Part shown: piece after piece, positions 33,853-43,193 of the stretch
Numbering within the stretch: the stretch's first letter is position 1
Layout of the letters: each line of letters opens with the position of its first letter
The notes under the pieces: model-generated
Seen by the model: the letters and a program-made list of their open reading frames with translations, nothing else
What the model was told of the DNA's origin: nothing
The model's database searches: none
Program-made: the position numbers and the translations under genes
NCBI RefSeq assembly: GCF_030929555.1
Contig: NZ_JAVFVT010000013.1
Coordinates: forward strand, 1 to 64,000
DNA from: Paenibacillus sp. LHD-117
Lineage (GTDB): Bacteria; Bacillota; Bacilli; Paenibacillales; Paenibacillaceae
Direction of reading: 5' to 3'
DNA length: 64,000 nt

Positions 33853-33867
33853 CACAATAGAATTAAT
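33853..33867 (+). repeat. Direct repeat right of the marR-MMPL operon
   Basis: CACAATAGAATTAAT, identical to 30013-30027. The following 170 bases to the kinase gene are AT-rich and hold no gene. Confidence 0.6.
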
Positions 33868-34036
33868 AAGTTTTCGAGCCATCGAAAACCGAAATTCGAT
33901 TTGGCGATAAAACCTACCTTGTGCTTACGAAGATGCTTTGCTTTGCAAAGCTGAAGGTCGCTCATCATCGAAAGGCCTCGATAGAGGTTTTCTCAATTTA
34001 GTGGGTAAAGAATAAATGAGATCATACAAGTTCTCG

Positions 34037-35440
34037 CTATGACGGCGGGGCAATCGGCAGCGTAATCGAGAAAGAAGTCCCTTGCTCCGTGCTGCGATTG
34101 AATGACAAATCGCCTTGCTGCGCCTGCGCGAGCAGCTTGCTGAACGCAAGACCGAGGCCGAGCCCGCGAATCGCGTGCTTCTTATTCTCCCCGCGGAAGA
34201 ACCGCTCGAAGACGAGGTGCTGTTCGGACTCGGGGATGCCGGTGCCGTTATCGCAAACGGTTATTTCGGCCATGCCGGATTTGCCAGTTAACGTAATTTC
34301 AATATGAAGCGGATGATCCGGATGTTTGGCCTGCATGCTGTTGTTAAGCAGATTGACCACGATTTGCTGAATGCGCAGCGAGTCGCCTTGGATGAAAATC
34401 GTCTGTTCGGGCAGCGAAAGAACGGGCTCCGAGATACGGTCGCCTTGAAGCAGCTTCCATTGATAGACGATTTCGTCAAGCAGCGCGTTAGCGTTCAGAC
34501 GGTGACGATCGAGGCGGACCACGCCGGCTGCGAGCGAATTGTAATCGAGCAGGTCGGCCACCATGCGCTCCAGCCTCCATGATTCTTGCAAGGCGATGTC
34601 CAGAAACTCGTCCGCTTCTTCCTGCTGGACTACCTTTTCCTTAACGGCGAAGATCAATCCCTTGACCGATGTGACGGGCGTCTTCAGCTCATGCGTCAAG
34701 CCGGCCAGCATGAAGCTTCTGGAATGCTCCAGCTGTTTGAGCCTTGCGGCCATCTCTTTGAAGGAATGAAGGAGCTCGCCGAGCTCGCGTTCTTTGGTCT
34801 GCTCGTCAAGCCGGACATCGTAACGCCCCTGGCTAATAGCGCGGGCTGCAGACGCCACCTTGCGAATGGGGCGGGACAGTTTTCTGGATAACAAATAAAT
34901 GGTCAGCCAGCCAAGCAGGGCCAAGCAAACGAACGACAGTCCGAAAGCCCATTGAACGTCGTGCAGCTGGGTAAGAGGGCGAATAGGCTGTAGGATGGTG
35001 ACCTGGCCGATTTTTTCGTCAAGGTACGTAATGGGCGCGATAATCGCTTTAATGCCAGGCTCCCGCGCCTGGTCGAGGTCGGCGTTCAGCTTGTTCGGCA
35101 GATCCTCCTGCGTCAGCGGGTCGGAGGCGTACAGCAGCTTGCCGTCCATGTCCGTCACGATGAGGCAAATGCCTGGCCCGAGACGGAAATATTGCGAACG
35201 CTTCTGCAGCAGCCGGGTCAGATCCGGGGGGACGACGACCGTACCATCCGTGCCGCTTAGCCGGTCGGCGATGTCTTGCGCAAGCAGCTCGACGGTCTGC
35301 AGGCGGCTATCCATCGTTTGCTGCTTGGTCCACCAGACCGCGGCGGCGGCCAGCACCAGCAGACCGATACATAGGATGATGAAATACCGTGCCGTCCAAT
35401 AGGATAAAATCGAGGTTTGTTTCACTAGTTTTCGATCCAA
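34037..35440 (-). CDS. Sensor histidine kinase of an OmpR-type two-component system
   Basis: A 467-residue membrane kinase. Membrane helices at about 16-38 and 165-188 flank an extracellular sensor, followed by HAMP (SRKLSRPIRKVASAARAI), the phosphoacceptor box LTHELKTPVTS (His about 250) and an HATPase domain with NLLNNSMQAK, DNGTGIP and RGLGLGLAFSK. It overlaps the end of its regulator gene by 16 bp, so the two are one unit. The signal is unknown. Its gene layout resembles generic envelope-stress or resistance systems; no closer assignment can be supported. Confidence 0.9.
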   Translation of the reverse strand: MDRKLVKQTSILSYWTARYFIILCIGLLVLAAAAVWWTKQQTMDSRLQTVELLAQDIADRLSGTDGTVVVPPDLTRLLQKRSQYFRLGPGICLIVTDMDGKLLYASDPLTQEDLPNKLNADLDQAREPGIKAIIAPITYLDEKIGQVTILQPIRPLTQLHDVQWAFGLSFVCLALLGWLTIYLLSRKLSRPIRKVASAARAISQGRYDVRLDEQTKERELGELLHSFKEMAARLKQLEHSRSFMLAGLTHELKTPVTSVKGLIFAVKEKVVQQEEADEFLDIALQESWRLERMVADLLDYNSLAAGVVRLDRHRLNANALLDEIVYQWKLLQGDRISEPVLSLPEQTIFIQGDSLRIQQIVVNLLNNSMQAKHPDHPLHIEITLTGKSGMAEITVCDNGTGIPESEQHLVFERFFRGENKKHAIRGLGLGLAFSKLLAQAQQGDLSFNRSTEQGTSFSITLPIAPPS

Positions 35441-36108
35441 AATTGATACCCCGTTCCCCTTAAAGTCCGTATATCCCCTTCTTCCGCAGGCCAGTGGGAC
35501 AACGCTTGCCGGATGCGCTTGATGGACAAGTCCACCGCACGGTCGCTTCCTTCATAGTCGGCGCCCCAAACATGCTCGAGCAGCTGCTCCCGGGTGAAGG
35601 TCTGATTGGGATGCTCCGCAAGGAATAACAGAAGGGCCAGATCGCGGGGCATCATCGTGACCCGGGCGCCGTTCAGCGAAACGTGCTGCGCGGAAAAGTC
35701 GATGCTGAGCCGCCCGAAGCGGCGCTGCCTTAATCCGTCAGTCCATTGCGAAGGACGCCGCAGCACGGCTTGCACGCGGTCCACGACCTCCTCCGGAACG
35801 AACGGCTTCGGCATATAATCGTCGGCGCCTTTGTTCAGCCCGTTCAGCCGGTCTTCGACTTCGCTTCGCGCCGTCAGCATAATGATCGGGCAGCTGCTTG
35901 TTTCCCTGATCCGGCTAAGCACTTCCCAGCCGTCGATGTGCGGCAGCATGACGTCAAGCACGACGAGCGCCGGCGAGTCCTTGGCGAATAAGTCGAGCGC
36001 CTGCCGTCCGTCGGCGGCGATACTTACATGGAATTGGGCCTTTCGCAGATAGGCGGACAAGACGCGTGCAATCGCGGGCTCGTCTTCTGCGACCAGGATG
36101 GTCTTCAC
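35425..36108 (-). CDS. OmpR/PhoB-family response regulator
   Basis: A 227-residue regulator: receiver (about 1-115) with acidic pair AEDE, phosphoacceptor D52 in VVLDVMLP, and Lys in YMPKPF, followed by a winged-helix output (about 130-225) with TFTREQLLEHVWG and DRAVDLSIKRIRQAL. First gene of the pair with the kinase at 34037-35440. The divergent YceI-family gene at 36304 is a possible target by position only. Confidence 0.92.
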   Translation of the reverse strand: MKTILVAEDEPAIARVLSAYLRKAQFHVSIAADGRQALDLFAKDSPALVVLDVMLPHIDGWEVLSRIRETSSCPIIMLTARSEVEDRLNGLNKGADDYMPKPFVPEEVVDRVQAVLRRPSQWTDGLRQRRFGRLSIDFSAQHVSLNGARVTMMPRDLALLLFLAEHPNQTFTREQLLEHVWGADYEGSDRAVDLSIKRIRQALSHWPAEEGDIRTLRGTGYQFWIEN

Positions 36109-36303
36109 GCGGCAACCTCTCCCTTAAGCTTATATTGCTCCCATTGTAGCAACCAAACTTTTCCCCCGCAATGGAAGGGCGTCAACTGAATGACGTCTCC
36201 GGAAGGAATTTCAATATTTGCCGCCGCCGACATCTGCTCGACATATTGGACAGGTATACTGGGGCTAGCGGACGGCCGCCGCCGTATATAGAGGAGGGAA
36301 ATC

Positions 36304-37032
36304 ATGAAGAAAAAACATATCGTGTTTCTAGCAGTATCCGCAGCGGTTGTCCTTGGTGCAGGCGCTTACGCGGCGATGGATCGTTATCTCGGCAACAACG
36401 TGGAGGTCGAGTCGGTCATGGGTTCGCAGGAAGCTCCGGCGCCTTCGAACGGGACGGAATCGGTTGCCGGAGCCGGGAACGGTACGGCAAACGCGTCCGT
36501 ACCGGCAGACGAATTGAACGGCATGTGGGCTATCGCGAGCGGTTCCAAAGTGTATTGGTCGGTCACGACCTCGAAGGAAACGGTTAACTTCGTCAACGAA
36601 GCGGTTACCGGATCGTGGAGCGTGGATCTGAGCGATCCGGCCGTCATGACCGGAGAAGGGACGCTCGACATGAACGCGCTCGATTCCGGCAACGGCCAGC
36701 GCGACGGGCACATGAAGGAACGGGCGGATCTGCTGCAGGTATCCGAATTCCCGCAGGCAACGTTCAGAACGAAGTCGTTCTCGGAAATGCCCGCGGAATG
36801 GACCGAAGGAACGGCAGTGCCACTGACGATCGAGGGCACGCTGACGGTCAAGGGGGTCGAGAAGGACGTCGCGTTCGATTCAACCGCCATGTTCAGGGAC
36901 GGACAGCTGCTTCTCTCCGGGACGTCCAAAGTGAAATTTTCCGACTTCGGCATGACAAGCCCTCACACCATCGTCCTCGAGGCCGAAAACGATCTTTCCG
37001 TTCAGCTCGAGCTGGTGCTGCAGAAGGCTTGA
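36304..37032 (+). CDS. YceI-family lipid-binding protein with signal anchor
   Basis: A 242-residue exported protein. An N-terminal hydrophobic segment (about 5-25) acts as a signal or anchor, then a Gly/Ser/Asn-rich linker (to about 70), then the YceI lipocalin-like barrel (about 75-242: GSWSVDLSDP, FPQATFRTKSF, GTLTVKGVEKDV, KFSDFGMTSP). The family binds isoprenoid-like lipids in a beta barrel. AGGAGGG lies 7 bases before the ATG. It is divergent from a two-component system and followed by its own terminator. Confidence 0.85.
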   Translation: MKKKHIVFLAVSAAVVLGAGAYAAMDRYLGNNVEVESVMGSQEAPAPSNGTESVAGAGNGTANASVPADELNGMWAIASGSKVYWSVTTSKETVNFVNEAVTGSWSVDLSDPAVMTGEGTLDMNALDSGNGQRDGHMKERADLLQVSEFPQATFRTKSFSEMPAEWTEGTAVPLTIEGTLTVKGVEKDVAFDSTAMFRDGQLLLSGTSKVKFSDFGMTSPHTIVLEAENDLSVQLELVLQKA

Positions 37033-37046
37033 TCCAAATAACGTCC

Positions 37047-37079
37047 ACGGCCGCTCCGGCTTTGCGGAGCGGCCGTTTG
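37047..37079 (+). terminator. Intrinsic terminator after the yceI-like gene
   Basis: ACGGCCGCTCC (37047-37057) pairs with GGAGCGGCCGT (37066-37076), followed by TT only. Confidence 0.7.
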
Positions 37080-37228
37080 GCGTCGCTCGGGACCGCTTGC
37101 GGGAGATTTTAGACAAGGATGCCGCCCGAGTAGTAAGATGAGGAGAGACGCGCGGAGGATGGGTACTGCATATCCGTATGCGCAAACTGGGAAACCTTCA
37201 ATGGATAGGTTAGGAAGGAGGCTGCTTC

Positions 37229-38311
37229 ATGAAGCGGCTTTTGGTTATATTTACGGGGGGGACGATCGGAAGCAAAGCGGAAGGACGTTCCATTAACGTC
37301 CACGACTCCGGGTCGTACGCGCTGCTCGAGGCGTACGAGGGGATGGAGGAGGCTCGTCCGGATGTGGAGCTGACGACTCTGCAGCCTCTGAATCTGCTAA
37401 GCGAGAATCTGACCGCCGACGACTGGCGGACGCTTGCGGCGGCCATCCGCAAGACCGATCCGGGATCGTACGACGGCGTCATCGTGACGCACGGCTCGGA
37501 TACGCTTGCCTATACGGCTCCGATGTTAAGCTACCTCTTCTCGGACATAGCGGTCCCGCTCATCCTGACGGCAAGCAATTATCCGATCGCGGACGCGCGG
37601 GCGAACGGACTGCGCAATTTGGCCGCTTCCATCGATTTCGTCGCCGACGCGGCGCTGCCCGGCGTATTCGCCGTCTACGAGAACGACCGCGGAGAGATGC
37701 TGGTTTATTTGGCCACGCGAATTATCCAATGCGAATCGTTCACGGATCAGTTCCGCAGTCCGTACGAGCTGCCGTTCGGGCGAATGGAAGACCGCAGGTT
37801 CGTCTGGCAGGATGACGCAAGAAATCCTCGGCCGGAGTCGCTCGGTTCGGCTCGTGCGGCGTTGCGGTGGGAGCCGGAATCGCTGAAGCTGGACGATACC
37901 GTTTTATACATACGCCCGTATCCGGGTCTGAACTACTCGCTGTACCGTTGGGAGGATCAAGAGCGGCGCCCGAGCGCCATTCTGCACGACCTGCATCATT
38001 CCGGCACCGCCTGCGCGCTGGCAAGCGGGCCTTATTCGCTTCCGGCGTTTATCTCGCGCTGCAAGGAACAGGGCATCGACGTTTATTTAAGTCCGCTGAA
38101 GGACGCTTCGGATGCGTTGTACGCGTCCTCGCACGAGTTGATCGAAGCGGGCGCGGTATTCCTCGAAGGCATATGCATGGAGGCGGCGCTTACGAAGCTG
38201 ATCGCGGCTTATGGCATCGCGGACGATGCAGGGCAAGCGCGGGCGTGGATGGCGCAGGAGACGATTTTTTACGAGAAAGTGCCAGCGGGCGGGGAAGGTG
38301 GGATGTCATGA
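37229..38311 (+). CDS. L-asparaginase
   Basis: A 360-residue asparaginase that hydrolyses L-asparagine to aspartate and ammonia. Both catalytic signatures are present: FTGGTIGSK (first Thr nucleophile, about residue 11) and TVTHGSDTLAYT-like VTHGSDTLAYT (Thr-Asp pair, about 87-97). The C-terminal region ILHDLHHSGTACA is family-like. No signal peptide, so it is cytoplasmic. AAGGAGG lies 7-8 bases before the ATG. It overlaps the following glyoxalase-like gene by 4 bp (ATGA). Confidence 0.9.
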   Translation: MKRLLVIFTGGTIGSKAEGRSINVHDSGSYALLEAYEGMEEARPDVELTTLQPLNLLSENLTADDWRTLAAAIRKTDPGSYDGVIVTHGSDTLAYTAPMLSYLFSDIAVPLILTASNYPIADARANGLRNLAASIDFVADAALPGVFAVYENDRGEMLVYLATRIIQCESFTDQFRSPYELPFGRMEDRRFVWQDDARNPRPESLGSARAALRWEPESLKLDDTVLYIRPYPGLNYSLYRWEDQERRPSAILHDLHHSGTACALASGPYSLPAFISRCKEQGIDVYLSPLKDASDALYASSHELIEAGAVFLEGICMEAALTKLIAAYGIADDAGQARAWMAQETIFYEKVPAGGEGGMS

Positions 38312-39006
38312 GAATACTTGAAGCAATGTTTTGGACGGAGGAGCCCGGAAAGCTGCTGGATTTTTATTGCGACAGGATGCGGTTCCCCGTGGTGTCCGCA
38401 AGCGAGGATGAACTGGCCGTACAGGCCGGCGCGACGCGGCTGCGTTTCGTCAAACGTGAGCGGGACTCGAGGGGCGTGGAGGATAACGCCGCTGCGATCC
38501 CGTACTACCATTTTGCGTTCAATATTCCCGAGAACAAGCTGGACGAAGCAAAAAGATGGATCGAAACGGTCACGGAGCTGGGGAGGGAGGATGGCAAGGA
38601 CATTTCCCGCAGCGAGGCTTGGGATTCGGATTCGGTCTACTTCATGGATCCGGCCGGGAATATCCTTGAGCTGATCGCGCGGCATACGATGGACAATGCC
38701 ATCGATCGGCCGTTCGATCCGGAGCGGGACATCGAAGGAATGAGCGAGATCGGCATGCCGACGAAGGATGTCGTCGATGCGGTTGACCAGCTGGAGGCGA
38801 TTGGCATCCGCAGTTATCAGGGACGCAGCGACAGCTTTAATCCGGTTGGCGACGAAGTCGGCATGTTCATCGTCGTGCAGCCGGGGCGCAGATGGCATTT
38901 CACCAACCTGACGGCCGAATGTTATCCTTTCGAGGCGACGGTCGAAGGCATAGGCAAGCTTGGTCTGTCGGAAGGCGAACGGGGACTTCGTATCGAGCGA
39001 GAGTAG
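38308..39006 (+). CDS. Glyoxalase/VOC-superfamily protein
   Basis: A 232-residue protein of the vicinal-oxygen-chelate fold, with two beta-alpha-beta-beta-beta modules: MRILEAMFWTEEPGKLLDFY at the N-terminus, VYFMDPAGNILELIARH (about 110-126) as the second strand pair, then a further module. The Glu in NILELI is the usual metal ligand; whether all ligands are present cannot be judged by eye. Substrate unknown. It is translationally coupled to the asparaginase gene by a 4-bp overlap, so the frame that begins at 37867 is not the real start. Confidence 0.75.
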   Translation: MRILEAMFWTEEPGKLLDFYCDRMRFPVVSASEDELAVQAGATRLRFVKRERDSRGVEDNAAAIPYYHFAFNIPENKLDEAKRWIETVTELGREDGKDISRSEAWDSDSVYFMDPAGNILELIARHTMDNAIDRPFDPERDIEGMSEIGMPTKDVVDAVDQLEAIGIRSYQGRSDSFNPVGDEVGMFIVVQPGRRWHFTNLTAECYPFEATVEGIGKLGLSEGERGLRIERE

Positions 39007-39138
39007 CGGGCGCAGGCTCGAAGGCTCGAAGCGGGCATGTTTCCAATATCGGATGCGCGCAAGCTAGACATAGGTATGGCATGGGGCTTCAATGCAAGAA
39101 GACATACAATCCATTCAATGATTGGGAGGCTGAGAGGT

Positions 39139-39612
39139 ATGAGCAACAAAATCGTGCAAGTCGGCGAACAAGTGCCGAATTTCAAGCTGCTCGCATCGAA
39201 CGGGCAAGAGGTATCGCTGGCGGATTACCGAGGCAAGAAGCTGGTCATTTACTTCTATCCGAAGGACATGACGCCGGGCTGTACGGCCGAATCCTGCGAC
39301 TTCCGCGATTTCAACGAGGAGTTCGCCAGCCATAACGCCGAGGTGATCGGCATTAGCCCGGATGATCTGGTTTCCCACGAGCAATTCGTGACGGAATACA
39401 AGCTGCCGTTCCTGCTGCTGTCCGATACGGAACACGGCGTGGCCGAGTTGTTCGGCGTCTGGAAGGAGCTTAGCTGGGGCGGCAAAACGTACATCGGCGT
39501 CGAACGTTCGACGTTCCTGATCGACGAGTCCGGCAAGCTCGCCCGCGAATGGCGCGGCATCAGCGTGGAGGGCCACGCTCAAGAGGTGCTTGAAGCGGTG
39601 AAGGGTAACTAG
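39139..39612 (+). CDS. bcp: Thiol peroxidase, BCP/PrxQ-type peroxiredoxin
   Basis: A 157-residue cytoplasmic peroxiredoxin that reduces hydrogen and organic peroxides. The active motif PGCTAESCDFRD contains peroxidatic Cys48 and a second Cys53 five residues on, the arrangement of the atypical PrxQ type. YFYPKDMTPGC and the later GVERSTFLID segment are typical. A frame begins at 39037, but ATG 39139 has GGGAGG and GAGAGG upstream and gives the standard family length. A terminator follows. Confidence 0.92.
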   Translation: MSNKIVQVGEQVPNFKLLASNGQEVSLADYRGKKLVIYFYPKDMTPGCTAESCDFRDFNEEFASHNAEVIGISPDDLVSHEQFVTEYKLPFLLLSDTEHGVAELFGVWKELSWGGKTYIGVERSTFLIDESGKLAREWRGISVEGHAQEVLEAVKGN

Positions 39613-39660
39613 ACTTTTAGGAGTCAAAGCCCAGGCCGGGCAACGACCAATCGATAGAAA

Positions 39661-39705
39661 AAGGGCTTCCACCAGGTCGATCATGACCTTGGGGGAAGCC
39701 CTTCG
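39661..39705 (+). terminator. Intrinsic terminator after bcp
   Basis: AAGGGCTTCC (39661-39670) pairs with GGAAGCCCTT (39693-39702), with an inner CAGGTC/GACCTTG stem. It lies between convergent genes. Confidence 0.75.
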
Positions 39706-39749
39706 CATTGGCATAAAAAAGGGTTGTTGGTTGAACGGACCGGCCGACG

Positions 39750-41615
39750 TTATTCCTTCTTCCAATCCGGAAGCGACTGCACGTAGCTGTCGGATAACTT
39801 CAGCAGCTCCAACGCGCGTTCGTACTCGTCTTCCGTGGATCGCTGCTCGTTGTTTCCGTCGCCCGCGAGCGGGTAATGTTTGCCGTCTCCGAAGCCGCTG
39901 CCGGACATAAACAGCTCTTCGCTGCTTAAGAACGAGCCCGTCGGCAAATAATAACGTTGAGGCAAGATGTTGTACGTTTGGTTGAACAGATCCTGGCCAA
40001 AGTGCATTTGACCCTCCAGCGGCAATCCAAGCAAGTTGGCTGTCGTCGGCAGCACGTCGACTTGCCCGCCGAGCTGTTCGTAAGTGGCCGGAGCCGGATC
40101 GCCAGGGTTCACGACAATGAGCGGAATGTTGATCATGTCGGTGTACGTGTATTCGCGCCCGTAGATCTCCGCCATTAAATCCATCTCGTGATTGTCCAGG
40201 GAATAGATCGGCAGGCCGAGATGGTCGCCGTACAGCACGATCAGGCTATTGTCCCAAATGCCGCGCGCCTTCAGATCGGCGATGAATTCGCCAAGCGCGT
40301 GATCGGCATAGTTTTGCGATTCGATATAATCGCCGACAAGCGTACCGTCGTAACGGTCGGGCAGGTCGATCAGGCGTTTGTCCTGCGGAATCGTGTACGG
40401 ATGATGCGCCGTCATGGAGATGACCTGCGAATAAAACGGCTTGTCGCTCGCGTCCATGCGGGCTAATTCTTCAATCGTTTTCTTATAAAGCACCTCGTCG
40501 GATGCGCCGAAGAATACGGTATCTTCGCCGCCGAAGAAGTCTGCGTCGTAGTAACGGTCGAAGCCTACGGCCTTGTACAGCTCGCCGCGGTTCCAAAATT
40601 CCACGACGTTCGTATGGAACGTAGCCGTGTCGTAGCCGGCCGACTTCACGAGCTTCGGCAAGCTCGGGAGCTCCTTGCCCGCGTACATTTGCGTTGCCGC
40701 GCCTCTCGGCGGGATGTACAGCGACGTGTTCACGACGAACTCTGCGTCGGACGTGTTGCCTTGGCCGACCTGTTGATAGAAATGTTTGAAATAGCTGTTT
40801 TCTTTCACCAACTTGTTCAAGTTAGGCGTAATCTCTTGTCCCTCGATCGACAGATTCACCAGGAAATTCTGCATGGACTCCATCTGGAGCACGATCAGGT
40901 TTTTGCCTTTGGCGGAGCCGAACAGCTTCGCTTGCGCCGGGCTCTGAACGTTCTTTACGGACTGAATCTTCTCTTGCGTAATTTCATCGGAATCGACATA
41001 TTCGATATCTTTGTTAGCTAGAATGCGGTAAGCTTCGTAATTCAAAATGCCCATTTGCTCGGCTTTGACAATCTCGTTCATGCTGGCGCTGTTCGGCAAG
41101 ACGTTGAACAGGCAGAGCGCGACCGACACGGACAAGACGGCGAGCACGACTCTTCTATTTTCCCTGTAGGAGAAAAACTTTTCTTTCACTTCCGTTGCTT
41201 TCTTGCGAAAGAACAGCAGCACGATCATGATCACGACGTCGATGTAGATCAGCAGGTACTGCGGATCCATGAGCGAGAACACGCTGTTCTTGACGGCGGT
41301 CACTTGGTTAACCTGCTGCAGCGCCGAATAGTCTACGATTACACCGTAATACTTGTAATACATAATGACAGCAAATAGAATAGAAGTCATGGCTAGATTC
41401 GCGATCAAATAATAAAGAAATTTGCGCTTGCTGGCGAACCATTCGATCAAGCAGAACACGATGAGCACGAACGGGATTTCCTTCAGCAGGGTTGTCCACG
41501 AAGGACCGCCTTCGAAGACGACCGTCCATGCCAGGTAACTCTTTAACAGCAAAAGGAACGAGAAAAACAGTATCGGACGAGTACTGAACAATCGTTTGGA
41601 ATTTAAGATTGACAC
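39750..41615 (-). CDS. LTA synthase-family membrane sulfatase-fold enzyme
   Basis: A 621-residue enzyme that transfers glycerol phosphate units to build lipoteichoic acid. Five membrane helices (about 12-175) precede an extracellular sulfatase-like domain. Glu246 (LQMESMQN) and catalytic Thr288 (GQGNTSDAEF) are conserved, as are TAHHPYTIP and YGDHLGLP metal-site segments. It starts at GTG 41615 with TAGGG upstream. A VanY-like carboxypeptidase and cardiolipin synthase lie nearby, making this an envelope cluster. Several LtaS paralogues are common in Bacillales, so the exact role (primase or main synthase) is open. Confidence 0.9.
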   Translation of the reverse strand: MSILNSKRLFSTRPILFFSFLLLLKSYLAWTVVFEGGPSWTTLLKEIPFVLIVFCLIEWFASKRKFLYYLIANLAMTSILFAVIMYYKYYGVIVDYSALQQVNQVTAVKNSVFSLMDPQYLLIYIDVVIMIVLLFFRKKATEVKEKFFSYRENRRVVLAVLSVSVALCLFNVLPNSASMNEIVKAEQMGILNYEAYRILANKDIEYVDSDEITQEKIQSVKNVQSPAQAKLFGSAKGKNLIVLQMESMQNFLVNLSIEGQEITPNLNKLVKENSYFKHFYQQVGQGNTSDAEFVVNTSLYIPPRGAATQMYAGKELPSLPKLVKSAGYDTATFHTNVVEFWNRGELYKAVGFDRYYDADFFGGEDTVFFGASDEVLYKKTIEELARMDASDKPFYSQVISMTAHHPYTIPQDKRLIDLPDRYDGTLVGDYIESQNYADHALGEFIADLKARGIWDNSLIVLYGDHLGLPIYSLDNHEMDLMAEIYGREYTYTDMINIPLIVVNPGDPAPATYEQLGGQVDVLPTTANLLGLPLEGQMHFGQDLFNQTYNILPQRYYLPTGSFLSSEELFMSGSGFGDGKHYPLAGDGNNEQRSTEDEYERALELLKLSDSYVQSLPDWKKE

Positions 41616-41799
41616 GTTTATTGACCCTACCTTTCACAGCACAAACAGGCTTATCTCTATCTCTTGGAGCAAGCCGCTTTGCTTTCATTAGCGTTCAGAG
41701 AGTATTAGTATATTTATTGTAAAGTCACTATCATTATGCTCCTTTTGACAGCCAAAAGTCAAAAGGCAAAACAGCCCTTAAACTGCAGGAGGAACGAAA

Positions 41800-42759
41800 A
41801 TGAGGAAGAAAAAGGCATTTTTGGTTGTCGTAACGGCTGGCGTGCTCTTATTTGGAGGTTACTTTGCGGCGAAGCAAGCCGGCCTCATCCATACATCACC
41901 TCAGTTGGAAGAGCCTCCAAAGCTGGCCGAAGGCTTGGAAGAGGGTTCGGGAAATAGCGGCGGCGAGCTGGAGGGAGATGCTCCCGGAGCTGGAAATTCC
42001 GGCGAGATTAGCGTGCCGGACGAGCCAGGCGGGGAGGAAGGCGGCAACGGCGCGGGAAACGGCGGCGGAGCGGACAAGCCTGAGAAAGATCCGACTGAAA
42101 AACCAAGCAAGGGAGACAAGCCGGGAGAAGGCGAAGGCATCTCCAGGGGCGAGAACGGCGCCATCGCCGTCATCGCGCAGCCGGCAAGCGTCACGGCGCT
42201 CGTGAATCCGTACAATAAGCTGCCGGAGGATTACGAGCCCGATGATCTCGATTATCCGAATGTAAAGTTTATATTCTCCGACAAGGTCGAGAAGCGGATG
42301 CTGAGGGAAGAGGCTGCGAGAGCGCTCGAGAAGTTGTTCAGCGGAGCGGAGGCGGACGGCATCTATCTCGCCGGCGTGTCGGCGTACCGCTCGCATGCGA
42401 CGCAGACGAAGCTGTTCGACCGGTACGTGAAGCGTGACGGCTACGAGAAAGCCAGAACGTACAGCGCCCTTCCGGGAACCAGCGAACATGAGACGGGACT
42501 GGCGATCGACGTGACGAGCAGCGACGGTTCTTGCGCGGCCGCGGATTGTTTCGGCGATACGGAGGAAGCGGCTTGGCTTGCGGCGAATGCGGTGAAATTC
42601 GGTTTCATCGTTCGGTATCCGGAGGGCAAGGACAAGATTACGGGTTATCAGTACGAGCCGTGGCATTTGCGGTATGTAGGAGATGACCTGGCGGAAGAGC
42701 TGGCTTCGGGCGGATTGACGTTGGAGGAGTATTATAATGCGGTACCGGTAGCAAAATAA
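41800..42759 (+). CDS. D-alanyl-D-alanine carboxypeptidase, VanY/M15B type
   Basis: A 319-residue exported zinc peptidase that trims D-Ala from peptidoglycan stem peptides. The N-terminal signal or anchor (about 6-26) is followed by a long, low-complexity Gly/Glu/Pro/Lys linker (about 35-115) and the M15 domain. Zinc and catalytic motifs are intact: SEHETGLAIDV (about 227-237) and EPWHLRYVG (about 287-295), with SAYRSHATQ before them. AGGAGG lies 8 bases before the ATG. No terminator is obvious after it. Confidence 0.9.
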   Translation: MRKKKAFLVVVTAGVLLFGGYFAAKQAGLIHTSPQLEEPPKLAEGLEEGSGNSGGELEGDAPGAGNSGEISVPDEPGGEEGGNGAGNGGGADKPEKDPTEKPSKGDKPGEGEGISRGENGAIAVIAQPASVTALVNPYNKLPEDYEPDDLDYPNVKFIFSDKVEKRMLREEAARALEKLFSGAEADGIYLAGVSAYRSHATQTKLFDRYVKRDGYEKARTYSALPGTSEHETGLAIDVTSSDGSCAAADCFGDTEEAAWLAANAVKFGFIVRYPEGKDKITGYQYEPWHLRYVGDDLAEELASGGLTLEEYYNAVPVAK

Positions 42760-42864
42760 ATGTAAAACGTAATATATCTCATGAGCAGGGGCGCATGCCG
42801 ATCGGAATTCCTCGGGACATTAGCGAATCGGCGTTGCGCCGCCTGCCTGGATAAGATGTTGCGC

Positions 42865-43020
42865 TTATATCTTTGGTTCGAAGGTCTTGCAATCGGTTTC
42901 CTCGGAATTGCTTGCCTGCTTGCTGCGGTTGTTCACCACGTAGATGGAGGAAGCAGAGCAATGGTTGCCTGCGGCCCAGTATTTGCAGGAGTTGACTTCA
43001 CACAATACATCTTTTGCCAT
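42865..43020 (-). pseudogene. DUF1540 small Cys-rich protein, frameshifted
   Basis: On the minus strand, ATG 43020 with a GGGAGGTG site opens MAKDVLCEVNSCKYWAAGNH, followed by CSASSIYVVNN, the N-terminal two-thirds of a DUF1540 protein (C-x5-C-x6-C pattern). The frame then breaks near 42917-42926. The expected end EETDCKTFEPKI, with the fourth Cys, is present immediately downstream in another frame and stops at TAA (42867-42865). Loss of one GGCA from an ancestral GGCAGGCA would explain it. In the broken frame, translation would run on into the vanY 3' end. It could also be a sequencing error. DUF1540 proteins are small, probably metal-binding, and of unknown role. Confidence 0.75.
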
Positions 43021-43193
43021 TGGAAATTCACCTCCCGTGCCAGCTATTTTAGCGTTACGCGGAGAGGACGACTCTGCCGCGATTGTACGCCTACCACTAG
43101 GATGGACAAGCCTCGGCCCCTTTTATACTTGGAACGTTACGGCGAAGGGTAGAGAAATTGCCATTGGCATAGGCGAAAGGCGCGGGTGTCCGC

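Noticed and set aside
36105..36305. A 66-codon minus-strand frame upstream of the OmpR-type regulator
   Set aside because: It fills the divergent promoter region, lacks a ribosome site and shows no family features.
37867..38307. Upstream extension of the glyoxalase-like gene
   Set aside because: It overlaps the asparaginase gene in another frame; ATG 38308 with a 4-bp overlap is the natural start.
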